In this document: piece after piece, positions 8,367 to 17,970 of the stretch
How positions within the stretch are numbered: position 1 is the stretch's first letter
Layout of the letters: the number at the start of each line of letters is the position of its first letter
Source: Candidatus Kaiserbacteria bacterium
GTDB taxonomy: Bacteria; Patescibacteriota; Minisyncoccia; Phycocordibacterales; Phycocordibacteraceae
Reading direction: 5' to 3'
Length of the DNA stretch: 43,464 nt
NCBI GenBank assembly: GCA_026396675.1
Contig: JAPLWI010000010.1
Span: 1 to 43,464 of the forward strand
Notes under the pieces: model-generated
The model's database searches: none
What the model saw: only the letters and a program-made list of their open reading frames with translations
Told to the model about the DNA's origin: nothing
Program-made: the position numbers and the translations under genes

Positions 8367-9440
8367 TTAACGCGCCCATTCGCCCCAAGGCCAGTACAGT
8401 TGGGGCATACCTTTTGGAATCTCTCCCTGGGTATACCACACTGTGGCCTTTTTGATTCCCGATTTGGTGTTCAGATAGTCGAACCACCTGACACCAATTC
8501 CGTCCGAGTGACTGGCAATCCACTCTTCACGCTTCTCACCATACTCGGTCGCCTGCGCGAACGAGACCTCGCCTTTCGGAAGTTCCGGCCAGACGGTTTT
8601 GCCGCGGTCCAGACAAAGGACCGTGACAAATTTCGAACCTTTTTCCGCAACAAATGCGGGAAGGCGTAAAACGTGCTCGCCCGGCGCGGGAGCGTAGCTC
8701 CCTTTGAGTTGGACCGGTTGTCCAACTACTGCGACATCTGCAGAGAAGTCGCAGTGCATATTTTCGCACTCCTTCGCCCAGATACTTTCGAAGTCAGTTT
8801 CGCCTGCGCGTTTGACCCCGATACATTCATTGGAAACATCGGTGGGACCAAGAAGTGCGAATCTGACCGCAGTGTCCTGTGCTTTTGTGAAGAAATGAAT
8901 CTCCACACAGCGCTCCTTTATCGGCTTTTCAACCGGATTGGTGCAATCGCTGGCGAGTACGATCCTCTTTGTCTTCGGATCGACCCACACCTTCTCTTCT
9001 GACTTGAATGAGCGGGAGAGACAATGAAGAGTCGGCTTAAACGTGCCTTTGCCCGAGGGTTTCAGGCATGAAATCCAGTACTCTCCTCCTGGCGCTGGCA
9101 CTACTTCGAGCGTCCGCAAGAACGCCGGTACATTGGCAATCTCGGTGAGATTTGCTGCCGGATCCGACACCTTGAACATCTCAAAGTAATCGCTCGGTGT
9201 TGCACACGACCCGTCGCGCTTACAGCGAACAGGGTCTAGCATGCTAGTCCCTTTCGGATTCTTCGCGAGCGATGCCTCAATCTTGCTCGCGAGCTCCTCG
9301 GGGCTGCTAATACCGTGCAGAAACGGTTTCCCAGCCGGAGCGGCACAGGCGAAACAAACAAAAATGACAAGAATCGCCGCTATAATTCCCAATGCAATTA
9401 CAAATTTCCAACTTCCTATGATTTTTTTTATCTTCATCAC
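8367..9440 (-). CDS. hypothetical secreted/membrane-anchored Cys-containing protein
   Basis: N-terminal hydrophobic segment; SD AAAGGAGG before ATG; no family recognised. Confidence 0.75.
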   Translation of the reverse strand: MMKIKKIIGSWKFVIALGIIAAILVIFVCFACAAPAGKPFLHGISSPEELASKIEASLAKNPKGTSMLDPVRCKRDGSCATPSDYFEMFKVSDPAANLTEIANVPAFLRTLEVVPAPGGEYWISCLKPSGKGTFKPTLHCLSRSFKSEEKVWVDPKTKRIVLASDCTNPVEKPIKERCVEIHFFTKAQDTAVRFALLGPTDVSNECIGVKRAGETDFESIWAKECENMHCDFSADVAVVGQPVQLKGSYAPAPGEHVLRLPAFVAEKGSKFVTVLCLDRGKTVWPELPKGEVSFAQATEYGEKREEWIASHSDGIGVRWFDYLNTKSGIKKATVWYTQGEIPKGMPQLYWPWGEWAR

Positions 9441-9505
9441 TGCCTCCTTTGCCGCTTACAGCGGCTAATTTTTTATTGAAAGAACATCTCTCCTCTTTGC
9501 GGAGA

Positions 9506-9543
9506 GTCACGCGATTCCGTTAATTAAAACGGAATCGCGTGAC
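9506..9543. repeat. 15-bp perfect hairpin spanning the sortase stop codon
   Basis: GTCACGCGATTCCGT (9506-9520), TAATTAAA, ACGGAATCGCGTGAC (9529-9543). Confidence 0.9.
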
Positions 9544-10204
9544 TTTCAACAAAATCCGCGACGACAACAAATCGGTCTTCTTTCTTGGCGAACGAATCGC
9601 AGGTCGAGAGAGTGAGTTCTTTCCCCACAACCGAAAGCGGAATCACTGCGTCGTTCGCATTTTCCTTCGTCACGCTTTTCACTCGATAGGTATAAGCCAT
9701 ATCAGATGAATAGACGGTGACCGCATCTCCCGCTACGAGCTTCTGGATGCCATTGAATGTTTTATATGCCTGATTATTTACAATCGGCAGATAACTCGAA
9801 TGGCCGAAGAGGACAACATTGCCGTCTTCACCAAGTCGCGCAGAGGTCGGATATCTTACCGCGCCTTTCATCAATTCTTGGTCGAGAACTGTCGTGTCGG
9901 CTGTTGCTGGATTCGCGATAGTTGTCGAAAGATTAATCGTTGGAATCTCTATTTTCATCGGTAGTTCCGGAAGCATTGGTGTCAAAGCATTCAAGCTTAT
10001 CGCAGCAATCTGATTTGTCGCACCGCCTAATACATTTTCTCCGCCTTTTGCAAAAACTATAGAAGGCAATAAATCAAACCGAGCGAGCGAGATTACGCTA
10101 ACAAAGAACACGAACACGAAAATGCTAAGGAAGATTCCCTTCCTCAAATACGCTCGTTGACCCGCGCGGATAATCCGTGCGGTGAATGCAATAAGCCCCT
10201 TCAT
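9524..10204 (-). CDS. sortase
   Basis: IEIPTINL, GNVVLFGHSS, KELTLSTCDSF...R (TLxTC...R); start set at MKGLIAFTAR. Confidence 0.85.
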   Translation of the reverse strand: MKGLIAFTARIIRAGQRAYLRKGIFLSIFVFVFFVSVISLARFDLLPSIVFAKGGENVLGGATNQIAAISLNALTPMLPELPMKIEIPTINLSTTIANPATADTTVLDQELMKGAVRYPTSARLGEDGNVVLFGHSSYLPIVNNQAYKTFNGIQKLVAGDAVTVYSSDMAYTYRVKSVTKENANDAVIPLSVVGKELTLSTCDSFAKKEDRFVVVADFVESHAIPF

Positions 10205-10250
10205 ATCGTCTTCTACATACATACAGCATCGTGTCAATTCTGTCAAGCGC

Positions 10251-10279
10251 TTGACAAAATATAGTATATAGAGTATCCT
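10251..10279 (+). promoter_or_regulatory. sigma70-type promoter upstream of 10323
   Basis: TTGACA-N17-TATCCT, followed by SD AAGGAGG. Confidence 0.65.
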
Positions 10280-10322
10280 CTCAAACAGATGTAAATTTGA
10301 AAACAAAAAGGAGGTCTTTTCG

Positions 10323-10871
10323 ATGAAGACAAAAATGAGTAGTTTGTGGATCGGATTCGCCATGTTAGTTGTGGCGATGATGTTGGGAGGTTGTGGCGCC
10401 GGACAACTCGTGAAGATTCCGCTGACGATGCCGGACGGTGAAAAGGCGACTCTCGTTGCTCACAATCAGACCGCGCCTGACTGGATGATACGAAGCGGAG
10501 CTATGAAGCTTAATTTCGTAGTGAGGGGCGATGTTTCTGAAAAGCAGCTTCTTGCTGTGGCACGCGTAGAGGATGCTTGCCGAATCTATACCAAGACCGT
10601 GCGGCCAAACGCTTTGGTCGCTGTGTTATCAAGCGGTGTGCTCTATGCCGCTGCAGGATACCTTGGCGTTGGGTTCGGATCGCAGGCATTTGCAGGAGCA
10701 GTGTTCAGCGAGTACGCAAAGTATGGTGCTATGGCAACTGGCGCCGCTGGACTTGCGAACGGCGTTATATCTCTCGGGGGTAAGACCTATACTTTCGAGA
10801 ACTGCGGGTCTCAGGTGTTGGGTCTGTTCCCCGGATACGATGTCCGGGTTCTCCAGAAAAGTCCGTACTAA
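10323..10871 (+). CDS. hypothetical lipoprotein
   Basis: Signal peptide with lipobox-like LGGCG; strong SD; own promoter and terminators. Confidence 0.78.
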   Translation: MKTKMSSLWIGFAMLVVAMMLGGCGAGQLVKIPLTMPDGEKATLVAHNQTAPDWMIRSGAMKLNFVVRGDVSEKQLLAVARVEDACRIYTKTVRPNALVAVLSSGVLYAAAGYLGVGFGSQAFAGAVFSEYAKYGAMATGAAGLANGVISLGGKTYTFENCGSQVLGLFPGYDVRVLQKSPY

Positions 10872-10883
10872 GGAGAGTACGGA

Positions 10884-10914
10884 AATGGGCGTCCTTCTAT
10901 GGAGGACGCCCATT
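10884..10914. terminator. hairpin terminator
   Basis: AATGGGCGTCCT/AGGACGCCCATT; a second hairpin AACAAGGTTTAACCTTGTTTTTATTTTT follows. Confidence 0.7.
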
Positions 10915-10945
10915 ACTATTTTAAGAACAAGGTTTAACCTTGTTT

Positions 10946-11458
10946 TTATTTTTGTACTTTCAAAAGTTCCACTTCAAAGATAAGCGTGGAATTACCCGGA
11001 ATCGAACCATAATCATTTGGACCATAGCCGAGCGATGGCGGGACAACGAGCTTGCGTTTCCCTCCCACCTTCATGCCGACAACACCATCATCCCAACCTT
11101 TAATTACATTCCCTGCTCCGAGAGTGAAGGTGAATCCATTCGCGGTTTCCGGATGTTTTGATGAAGCATCAAAAACCGTGCCGTTCGTAAACGAGCCGAC
11201 ATAGTTGACGGTTACGCTATTGCCAACGGCGGCAACAGCACCTGTGCCAACAACTTCATCGGTCACTTGCAGTTGTGTCACATTTTCAGTTGGCATGGTA
11301 GTTGGTGCATTTGAATTGGTAGTGGTAGCTGTCTCGATTGTAACTTCCTGAGATGGCTGAGTCGAGATCGAGAAGAGCGACATCCCATTAAAAACAAAGA
11401 AGAAAATAACTACAGCGAGTGCGAGTGCAACGGCGATACCGGTTTGGGTTGGGTTCAT
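10946..11458 (-). CDS. FKBP-type peptidyl-prolyl cis-trans isomerase
   Basis: VTVNYVGSFTNGTVFDASS, GWDDGVVGMKVGGKRKLVVPPSLGYG, STLIFEVELL. Confidence 0.95.
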   Translation of the reverse strand: MNPTQTGIAVALALAVVIFFFVFNGMSLFSISTQPSQEVTIETATTTNSNAPTTMPTENVTQLQVTDEVVGTGAVAAVGNSVTVNYVGSFTNGTVFDASSKHPETANGFTFTLGAGNVIKGWDDGVVGMKVGGKRKLVVPPSLGYGPNDYGSIPGNSTLIFEVELLKVQK

Positions 11459-11465
11459 AGAATAA

Positions 11466-11768
11466 TTATTTATTAAATTCTTTAAATCGCTTCACTTCAT
11501 CGGCAACCGCGGCTTTCGCCAACTCCTCGTGTTCAGGAACTTCCTTGTCAAGAAATGTCTTCAGCGCCGCCGCATCGCCTGTTTCAGCGATCTTAGCGAA
11601 TTCACTTCGCTTCTCTTCAGAAAGTTTACTGAGCACCGATATCGTCGCGGCCTTCAACGCTACCTCGCCGAACTGCGCTATAAGCGTCTTTTGTTCTTCT
11701 GGTGGAAGACCGTTGATACCGAGGTCGGTGGCGATGGCGGCGGTTAATTCATCTTGCATAGGTGGCAT
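11466..11768 (-). CDS. hypothetical helical protein (DUF5663-like)
   Basis: DELTAAIATDLGINGLPPEEQKTLIAQFGEVALKA. Confidence 0.65.
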   Translation of the reverse strand: MPPMQDELTAAIATDLGINGLPPEEQKTLIAQFGEVALKAATISVLSKLSEEKRSEFAKIAETGDAAALKTFLDKEVPEHEELAKAAVADEVKRFKEFNK

Positions 11769-11779
11769 TGTATCATTTA

Positions 11780-13708
11780 TTATTGAATAAGTTTCCCCAG
11801 TTCATCTGGTTCAGGTGCTTTCATAAATGATTTGAAGAATCCGAAGAATCCGCCGGTTCTCACCGGTGTACCAACGGGAATTACTTTACCATCAACAAAA
11901 CCCCAAGGAATGCGATACATACCGCTGTTGTCAGCGGTGCTGTAAACAATTTTGTCCGGATTGGCAATAAGATAATTCTGAATTACATTAGCCTGCTCTG
12001 TCGTTGAACCCCCAAACGCGAGCAGGTGTTTGCCGACCGCATCGGCATAAATATGCGGTTCGGAAATTGATACTTCAAGACCAGAATTATTTATAATGCT
12101 GTCGGTATAAGTACTATTACGAGCCGCCTCGGACCATCCGGCAGTATGTTCTTGGGTTTCGGGGGGAGGAGCAATTGGCGCTTCAGGATGTGTAGCAGAT
12201 ACTGTTTCAACTGGAGGTGTTGGTTGAGTTTCTGGACGCGGGGCAGGTGCTTCTGGAGCAGGAGCCGCTGGTGGCGCTTCAGGAATTTTTTCGGCTGGTG
12301 GTACGGTTGAATGTGGACCTGGATATTCTGGAGACGTCGGCTCTTGTACAGATGACGACGTCCCTGCAGGAGGTGGTTCAGTAACTGGAGCAGAAACAGG
12401 CGTTTCGGTCAAAGGAGTAACTGGCGTTTCTGGATGGTAAGCGGGAGTCCAATGATCTTCAACACTACCGGTAGTATCAATCTCAATATTCCCATGCGCA
12501 TCAAGAGTCATTGTGTCGTCGAGATTGATTTGGATACTCTTACCAGTAGCAGTATCAAAAAATTCATGTTTTTCGGCGAGGTCATGCACAAGTTTGTTTA
12601 TTGAGTTTTCATCTGAGTTGATGAGCTTCGCGAGATCGCTATCAGGGTCAAGATTTGGTGGTTTAACAAATCCAGATTCGTGAACCTTATTCCAGAGCTG
12701 CTTCGCCATGTATTCGTAGCCATGGCCTGATGACGCATCAACTGAAATTACGGGCAATTCAGATGTGACAGGAATTTCTGGCGCCGCTTGAATAGCGGAT
12801 ACTCCGGCAACTTCGTACGCATAAGGATTTTCTAGCGGAGTTTCGTATGCATAAGAAGGATTTTGCGTAGCGGCTGGTACAACTGTAGTATGACCGAACG
12901 CGTGTCCGAGCCAATCAGAAAGTTTTTCCATTGCATAACGACCAGCGATCGCAGTTCCGCCCATATACACAGCGCCAAGTACGGCAGCGTAAGTATTTTT
13001 AAATTTGTCAGACCTTCCTTCGAGCTTCACGCCGAAGTATGTTGCATCTTTATTGACGGCAAGTTTCTCTTCCATTTTCTCGCGGCGCTTCAACGCGAAG
13101 CCAGCACCACCAAGCACGCGCTGTCCGTACATAAGGCCTGCAAGAGTAGATGCGAGCGGCGGGAGTCCGGCTGCGGTTGCGAGCGCACCGCCACCAATTA
13201 AAGATGCAGTGATGTACGCCTTCTGGCGAAATGGTAATTTGTTATAGCCCTCAACAAGTTTCTTCAAATCAGTTTTTAACTTCTCGCCCTTTTCGTCGAG
13301 CGTTTTGCTCCTGTCTGCGAAGTAACTCGCGTAATCTTTCGCTTTTTCAGCGCCTGTTTTTATTTTCCCAAATGATTCTGCAGGATTCGCAACCATATGT
13401 GCGATTCCCTCACCAGCGGCTTTGAAATCGCCGACGACATCCAAGCCAATTTTTTTCAAACCATTGCCGAGTTCAGTGCTCCGATTAGTTAAATATTCCT
13501 TTGCTTTTTCTATTTTTTCTTTCACTTCTTTCGCACCTTCAGGAAATTTATCAACGAGTCCGCGTAATTTCTCGCGCCACTCTGACTGCGTGCTTTCGGT
13601 GTTTTCTTTTTCCTCTTGTTGTTCTAGCGCAATTTTAATATGGTCAAACTCTGGACCACTGAAATCAAGAAGATCTGAAGCTTCTTCTCTTGGTTTCTTT
13701 TCAGACAT
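11780..13708 (-). CDS. large hypothetical membrane protein with coiled-coil N-terminus and Pro-rich region
   Basis: 642-aa ORF directly downstream of the VirD4-like gene on the same strand; TM/Gly-rich segment and PEAPPAAPAPEAPAPRPE region. Confidence 0.75.
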   Translation of the reverse strand: MSEKKPREEASDLLDFSGPEFDHIKIALEQQEEKENTESTQSEWREKLRGLVDKFPEGAKEVKEKIEKAKEYLTNRSTELGNGLKKIGLDVVGDFKAAGEGIAHMVANPAESFGKIKTGAEKAKDYASYFADRSKTLDEKGEKLKTDLKKLVEGYNKLPFRQKAYITASLIGGGALATAAGLPPLASTLAGLMYGQRVLGGAGFALKRREKMEEKLAVNKDATYFGVKLEGRSDKFKNTYAAVLGAVYMGGTAIAGRYAMEKLSDWLGHAFGHTTVVPAATQNPSYAYETPLENPYAYEVAGVSAIQAAPEIPVTSELPVISVDASSGHGYEYMAKQLWNKVHESGFVKPPNLDPDSDLAKLINSDENSINKLVHDLAEKHEFFDTATGKSIQINLDDTMTLDAHGNIEIDTTGSVEDHWTPAYHPETPVTPLTETPVSAPVTEPPPAGTSSSVQEPTSPEYPGPHSTVPPAEKIPEAPPAAPAPEAPAPRPETQPTPPVETVSATHPEAPIAPPPETQEHTAGWSEAARNSTYTDSIINNSGLEVSISEPHIYADAVGKHLLAFGGSTTEQANVIQNYLIANPDKIVYSTADNSGMYRIPWGFVDGKVIPVGTPVRTGGFFGFFKSFMKAPEPDELGKLIQ

Positions 13709-13712
13709 ACTT

Positions 13713-16505
13713 TTACTGCGAGAGATAGCGCTCGCGAATCATATTTTCAACAGTAGCACGATCACGACCGTAGGTGAGCGAAGAAAGGTGAATAAGATCG
13801 TCCACCTGCGCCGGATTTGCCGCAGGCAAATCCGGCGTCTTCATATCAAACGCCTTTTGCGGCACACCGGATACGAGGATTTTCACATACGCATTGCGAT
13901 TTTCTATATTAACGAAGTCACTGGCTTCAAAAACCGGTGCGAATTGTTTTGCAAAAAATTCGGCATCTTCTTCGCCGACGCGGAAAATCGCCATATTGCC
14001 GACATTCCCGAAGACGGCATCGCGTGTTTTATCCTGAATTTGCGCGAGGAACTGGTGCGCCATTGAAAGTGCCAATTTATATTTCCGCGCTTCCGAAAGA
14101 ATCCCCGGAATTGAATCGGTTGTCACATTCTGAAATTCGTCGATGTAGAGATAGAACGGCGGATACGACGTCGTGCCCGCCAGCTGGCGGGTGTCAGCGC
14201 GCGACAAGGCCGCCATAAACAACTTCCCGACGACGATAAGCCCAAGTAGGTTCGCGTTTCTTTCACCGAGACGACCTTTGGAGAGATTGATGAGCAAAAT
14301 CTTTTTCGTATCCATCACCTCGCGGAATTTGAATGATGATTCCTGTTGACCGACGATCGGTCGGATGAAATCGTTCGCAGTGAAGTCATCAAATTTGTTG
14401 GTGATGTATGGAACGATATTTTCAAGTGCGGCATCGCCGCCTGCCTTCGTCGCAATTTCATTCCAGAATTGGCTTACAATCGGATTCATGCATTTCTCCA
14501 ATTTCTCGCGGCGGAAATCGCTATTCGCGAGCACGCGTGCGATATCGAGCATTGTCGAACCGCTTGAAGGATCTTCCATCACGAGCAACGTGGCGTTGCG
14601 GAAATATTGTTCGAACGCAGGACCCATACTCTCCGGCACATCGCCATACAAGCGATGAAAGATTGCAAGCAATTCGTTCACGATGAATGTTTTCTGCTCC
14701 GGTCGCGAAAAATCGTACTCCAAGAAATTGAGGCCAAACGGACGCGAGAGGTCAGCCGGATCAAAATAAATGACATCTTTATACCGCTCGGGCGGCACAG
14801 CTGCGAGAATATCCAAAATGTCAGAACCGTGTGGATCAATAAAACAGCATCCTTCGCCGTTTTTAATATCCTGCATAATCATTGATTTCATCAGGCCGGT
14901 TTTACCGGTTCCTGTCTGACCGATGATGTAGAGGTGACGCAGACGATCTTCCGGATCGAGATACACGAGTGTTTCTTGCCCGCGATAATTATTGATGCCG
15001 AGTAACGCGCCTCCGCCAGCTGGCGGATTGCGGAGTTCCAGAGGCGCGGGTGCATGCGTGAAGCGCGCTTGTTTTAGGTGCGGAGAAGATTCAATCCCAG
15101 ACGGTGGAAAATGGTAGAGAGTGGTCAATTCACGAAGCGACAAAGGAAGTGCCGATCTGTCAGGCATACGGAAGGAGAAATCTTCGCACACGAGTGCTGT
15201 CTGCTTGTTATTTGATGTGCGTTCAAATTTCAATTTATTTCCCTGCGTATTCGAGAATTGGTTGAATGCTGATTCTATCTCGCCGAGAACTTGATCTGCC
15301 TTCCGTTCGTCACTGGACGAAACGACGAGTCGGATAGTCGTGCCAACAATTGGCGTCGCGATTTTTTTCTCAACCTGTTCGATATACGCTTTGTTCTCTT
15401 CAACCTGCCGTGTTTCGGCTTCTTTCGCCTTTTGTTCATCTTTCGGTTTGTTTGAAAAAAGTGTGCGGCTGATGTCTCGTGCGAAGTCGCCGAGTGCTGT
15501 TTCTGGAGTGCTGAATGCCGATTGACGCTTTTCACCTTTCCGTAATGCTTGGAGAATTTTTTGGTAATGTTTCGTATACCGTTCATCACGCGGTTCAATA
15601 ATAATCTGCAACGCCGCTCCTTCTCCAGTTTGTTCTATTTTAGCGAAGGCATTTGTAATTGTGTTAATCGGGTCATAATCGAAGTCAGTGTAATCCTTGA
15701 GCGGCAATGAAGGATGTTCAACGAATTTCGCAACTGATACGAGTACAGAACCGGTTGAAGCAAAAATATTGTAATCGGACGGTTGTAACACTAATTCGGC
15801 ATTCGGAAAAATAGCGAGAAGTTGCTTTTCAAAAAGAGAACACTTCCCTTTCGGTATCGCAGCGTAGAACTGAAGTTCTGAAGTATGTGCGGGGACGGCG
15901 AGCTCAAGCGCGAAATAGTTTGGATCGCTACTTGAGGCGTCAGCGACTGAGAGAAGCCCTGAATAAAATTGCTCCATCGCAGAAATAAGTTCCTTCAACG
16001 ACTTCGCGCGCACTTCGCCAGCTGGCGAACGGCTCTTTGGACCCGGAAGTGAGATTTCATACAACGCCATGTGAAGCGCTTGAAACTGTGGTGCTTTCTC
16101 ATCCGCCTCAAGTGCCGGTAATCCGGCTGCAACATACCTTACGAGAAAGCGATGGAAATCGTCAGTAATATGCGGATCGTGCAATTTCTCAAGCACTGAA
16201 AGTGTGTTTTTTATCCCTTTTTCTTCCATTGTTTGTTGGAGGCCTTTAATTGTTTGTTCGCTATCACCGAGATTTAATTCAGCGAGAATCTTCTCGGCAA
16301 TATCATTTATCGCTGGTTCGCTAGCGCGATATTCAGGCGCAAGTATTTCTGGAGAAACAGCGTGGTGTTCATGAATTTGCTCTGAAATAATTTTTACGCG
16401 TTCAAGAGTTCCGGTTTTCGCGATTTCTTTTTCTTTATTCACAACCTGCTCGCGCAAATACGCGAGTTCTTCTTCAGGCGTGGACAACTTAGGTGTGGAT
16501 TCCAT
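13713..16505 (-). CDS. VirD4/TraG-like type IV secretion/conjugation ATPase
   Basis: HLYIIGQTGTGKTGLMKSM (Walker A), CFIDPHGSD, YLYIDEFQNVTTDSI (Walker B), SMAHQFLAQI. Confidence 0.88.
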   Translation of the reverse strand: MESTPKLSTPEEELAYLREQVVNKEKEIAKTGTLERVKIISEQIHEHHAVSPEILAPEYRASEPAINDIAEKILAELNLGDSEQTIKGLQQTMEEKGIKNTLSVLEKLHDPHITDDFHRFLVRYVAAGLPALEADEKAPQFQALHMALYEISLPGPKSRSPAGEVRAKSLKELISAMEQFYSGLLSVADASSSDPNYFALELAVPAHTSELQFYAAIPKGKCSLFEKQLLAIFPNAELVLQPSDYNIFASTGSVLVSVAKFVEHPSLPLKDYTDFDYDPINTITNAFAKIEQTGEGAALQIIIEPRDERYTKHYQKILQALRKGEKRQSAFSTPETALGDFARDISRTLFSNKPKDEQKAKEAETRQVEENKAYIEQVEKKIATPIVGTTIRLVVSSSDERKADQVLGEIESAFNQFSNTQGNKLKFERTSNNKQTALVCEDFSFRMPDRSALPLSLRELTTLYHFPPSGIESSPHLKQARFTHAPAPLELRNPPAGGGALLGINNYRGQETLVYLDPEDRLRHLYIIGQTGTGKTGLMKSMIMQDIKNGEGCCFIDPHGSDILDILAAVPPERYKDVIYFDPADLSRPFGLNFLEYDFSRPEQKTFIVNELLAIFHRLYGDVPESMGPAFEQYFRNATLLVMEDPSSGSTMLDIARVLANSDFRREKLEKCMNPIVSQFWNEIATKAGGDAALENIVPYITNKFDDFTANDFIRPIVGQQESSFKFREVMDTKKILLINLSKGRLGERNANLLGLIVVGKLFMAALSRADTRQLAGTTSYPPFYLYIDEFQNVTTDSIPGILSEARKYKLALSMAHQFLAQIQDKTRDAVFGNVGNMAIFRVGEEDAEFFAKQFAPVFEASDFVNIENRNAYVKILVSGVPQKAFDMKTPDLPAANPAQVDDLIHLSSLTYGRDRATVENMIRERYLSQ
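13809..13837. repeat. 13-bp perfect hairpin in the VirD4-like gene
   Basis: CGCCGGATTTGCC-GCA-GGCAAATCCGGCG. Confidence 0.92.
14176..14191. repeat. CGCCAGCTGGCG palindrome, copy 1
   Basis: CCCGCCAGCTGGCGGG perfect 16-bp palindrome. Confidence 0.92.
15012..15027. repeat. CGCCAGCTGGCG palindrome, copy 2
   Basis: TCCGCCAGCTGGCGGA perfect 16-bp palindrome. Confidence 0.92.
16014..16029. repeat. CGCCAGCTGGCG palindrome, copy 3
   Basis: TTCGCCAGCTGGCGAA perfect 16-bp palindrome. Confidence 0.92.
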
Positions 16506-16595
16506 TTATTTCAGTATAATGCATAGCCGCCTGTACAAGGAGTGCGAAGGTGCTAAACTGCCGCTTTTTCTATTTTTCTGATAGGATGAAAGTGA

Positions 16596-17219
16596 ATGAC
16601 CGAATTTTTTACTGCGATTCTTCATCTCGACCCGATGGCTATAGTAAAGGCGGGTGGATATATCGGTATCGCGATTCTTGTCTTCGCCGAGAGTGGAGTC
16701 CTGCTCGGTATATTTTTCCCTGGCGATTCGGTTCTTTTCGTCGCAGGACTTCTCGCTGCTGGCGGATTTCTTTCATTCTGGCCGTTGGTTTTGATTGTCG
16801 TTTGCGCGGCGATAGTCGGCGATTCGGTCGGCTACTGGTTTGGTGTTAAGGCAGGCAATGCATTTTTCAAACGCCCGGACTCGCGATTTTTCAAACAAGA
16901 ATATGTTACGCGCACGCAGAAATTTTTTGAAAAGTATGGTGGTCGCGCGATTATTCTCGCGCGCTTTGTACCGATCGTTCGCACTATCGCGCCGATTCTC
17001 GCCGGTGTTGGCACGATGCACTACCGCCGCTTCCTTTCATACAATATATTCGGCGGACTTCTTTGGGGCGCTGGAATGGTCTCGCTTGGTTATTTCCTCG
17101 GATCGGTGATTCCAAATAGCGAGAAATATGTGTTTCCTATCACACTCATTATCGTCGTAATTTCCTTCTTCCCTATTATCGCCAATTTCGTTTGTAATAA
17201 AAAGACAGTTCAATCATGA
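16596..17219 (+). CDS. DedA/SNARE-associated family membrane protein
   Basis: LGIFFPGDSVLFVAGLLAAGG, FARFVPIVRTIAPILAGVGTMHYRRFLSYNIFGGLLWG. Confidence 0.93.
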   Translation: MTEFFTAILHLDPMAIVKAGGYIGIAILVFAESGVLLGIFFPGDSVLFVAGLLAAGGFLSFWPLVLIVVCAAIVGDSVGYWFGVKAGNAFFKRPDSRFFKQEYVTRTQKFFEKYGGRAIILARFVPIVRTIAPILAGVGTMHYRRFLSYNIFGGLLWGAGMVSLGYFLGSVIPNSEKYVFPITLIIVVISFFPIIANFVCNKKTVQS

Positions 17220-17229
17220 ATCATGATGA

Positions 17230-17970
17230 TTATACCATCTGCACAATCGCGTAGATCACGAATGCACCGAGAAGCGTCATGATTGTTGTAAGCGCACGAG
17301 GATGTCGGTGGTGACTCTCGGGAATAAGATCGCTTGCCGATAGATAGAGAAATGTACCGACAAAAATGGCGAGCACGAGTCCTATGAATGATTCAGGAAT
17401 GCGAAAGAACAATGTTGAGACAACACCGAGAACTGGAGCTACCGCATCTACAAATAACCACCTGAACGCCTGCCAGCGGCTTCCTTCATTTCGCAGAATA
17501 AAGCTCACGGTATTGATGCCGTCGGAAAAATCGTGCGTCAACACCGCGGTTGTAACGACAATGCCGACAATCGTCGATGCTTGGAAACTGACTCCAATCG
17601 CGATGCCATCAAGAAAGCTATGTGTGGAAAGTGTAAGCGCTCCGAACGCTCCGCGAGATCCACGAGGTGACACCTTACGATTTTCGTAAGGTGTCACCTC
17701 GTGGTCAGTGTGCGTATGTAGAAGAATAAGCCGGTCTAAAATAAGATAGCCGAAAAATCCGAGGGCGATAAATAACGTAACTATTGAAGCATCGTGCCAG
17801 CCATTTCCAAGCTTGATTGCCTCAGGAAGAAGGTCAAAGAGTGCGACGCCGGCGACTGCACCAGCAGAAAATCCTAAAATGAGATGTAACCGATCACGGA
17901 ATCGTAGCGCGAATAAGCCGCCGACTAGAGTCGCGACGAATGCGGCGCAACTAATTAAGACAACGGTCAT
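17230..17970 (-). CDS. ZIP family metal transporter
   Basis: GFSAGAVAGVALFDLLPEA, THSFLDGIAIGVSF, LTHDFSDGINTVSFIL. Confidence 0.93.
   Translation of the reverse strand: MTVVLISCAAFVATLVGGLFALRFRDRLHLILGFSAGAVAGVALFDLLPEAIKLGNGWHDASIVTLFIALGFFGYLILDRLILLHTHTDHEVTPYENRKVSPRGSRGAFGALTLSTHSFLDGIAIGVSFQASTIVGIVVTTAVLTHDFSDGINTVSFILRNEGSRWQAFRWLFVDAVAPVLGVVSTLFFRIPESFIGLVLAIFVGTFLYLSASDLIPESHHRHPRALTTIMTLLGAFVIYAIVQMV
17660..17704. repeat. palindromic element, CGTAAGGTGTCACC subfamily, inside the ZIP gene
   Basis: CCACGAGGTGACACCTTACGA-TTT-TCGTAAGGTGTCACCTCGTGG perfect 21-bp inverted repeat. Confidence 0.96.
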
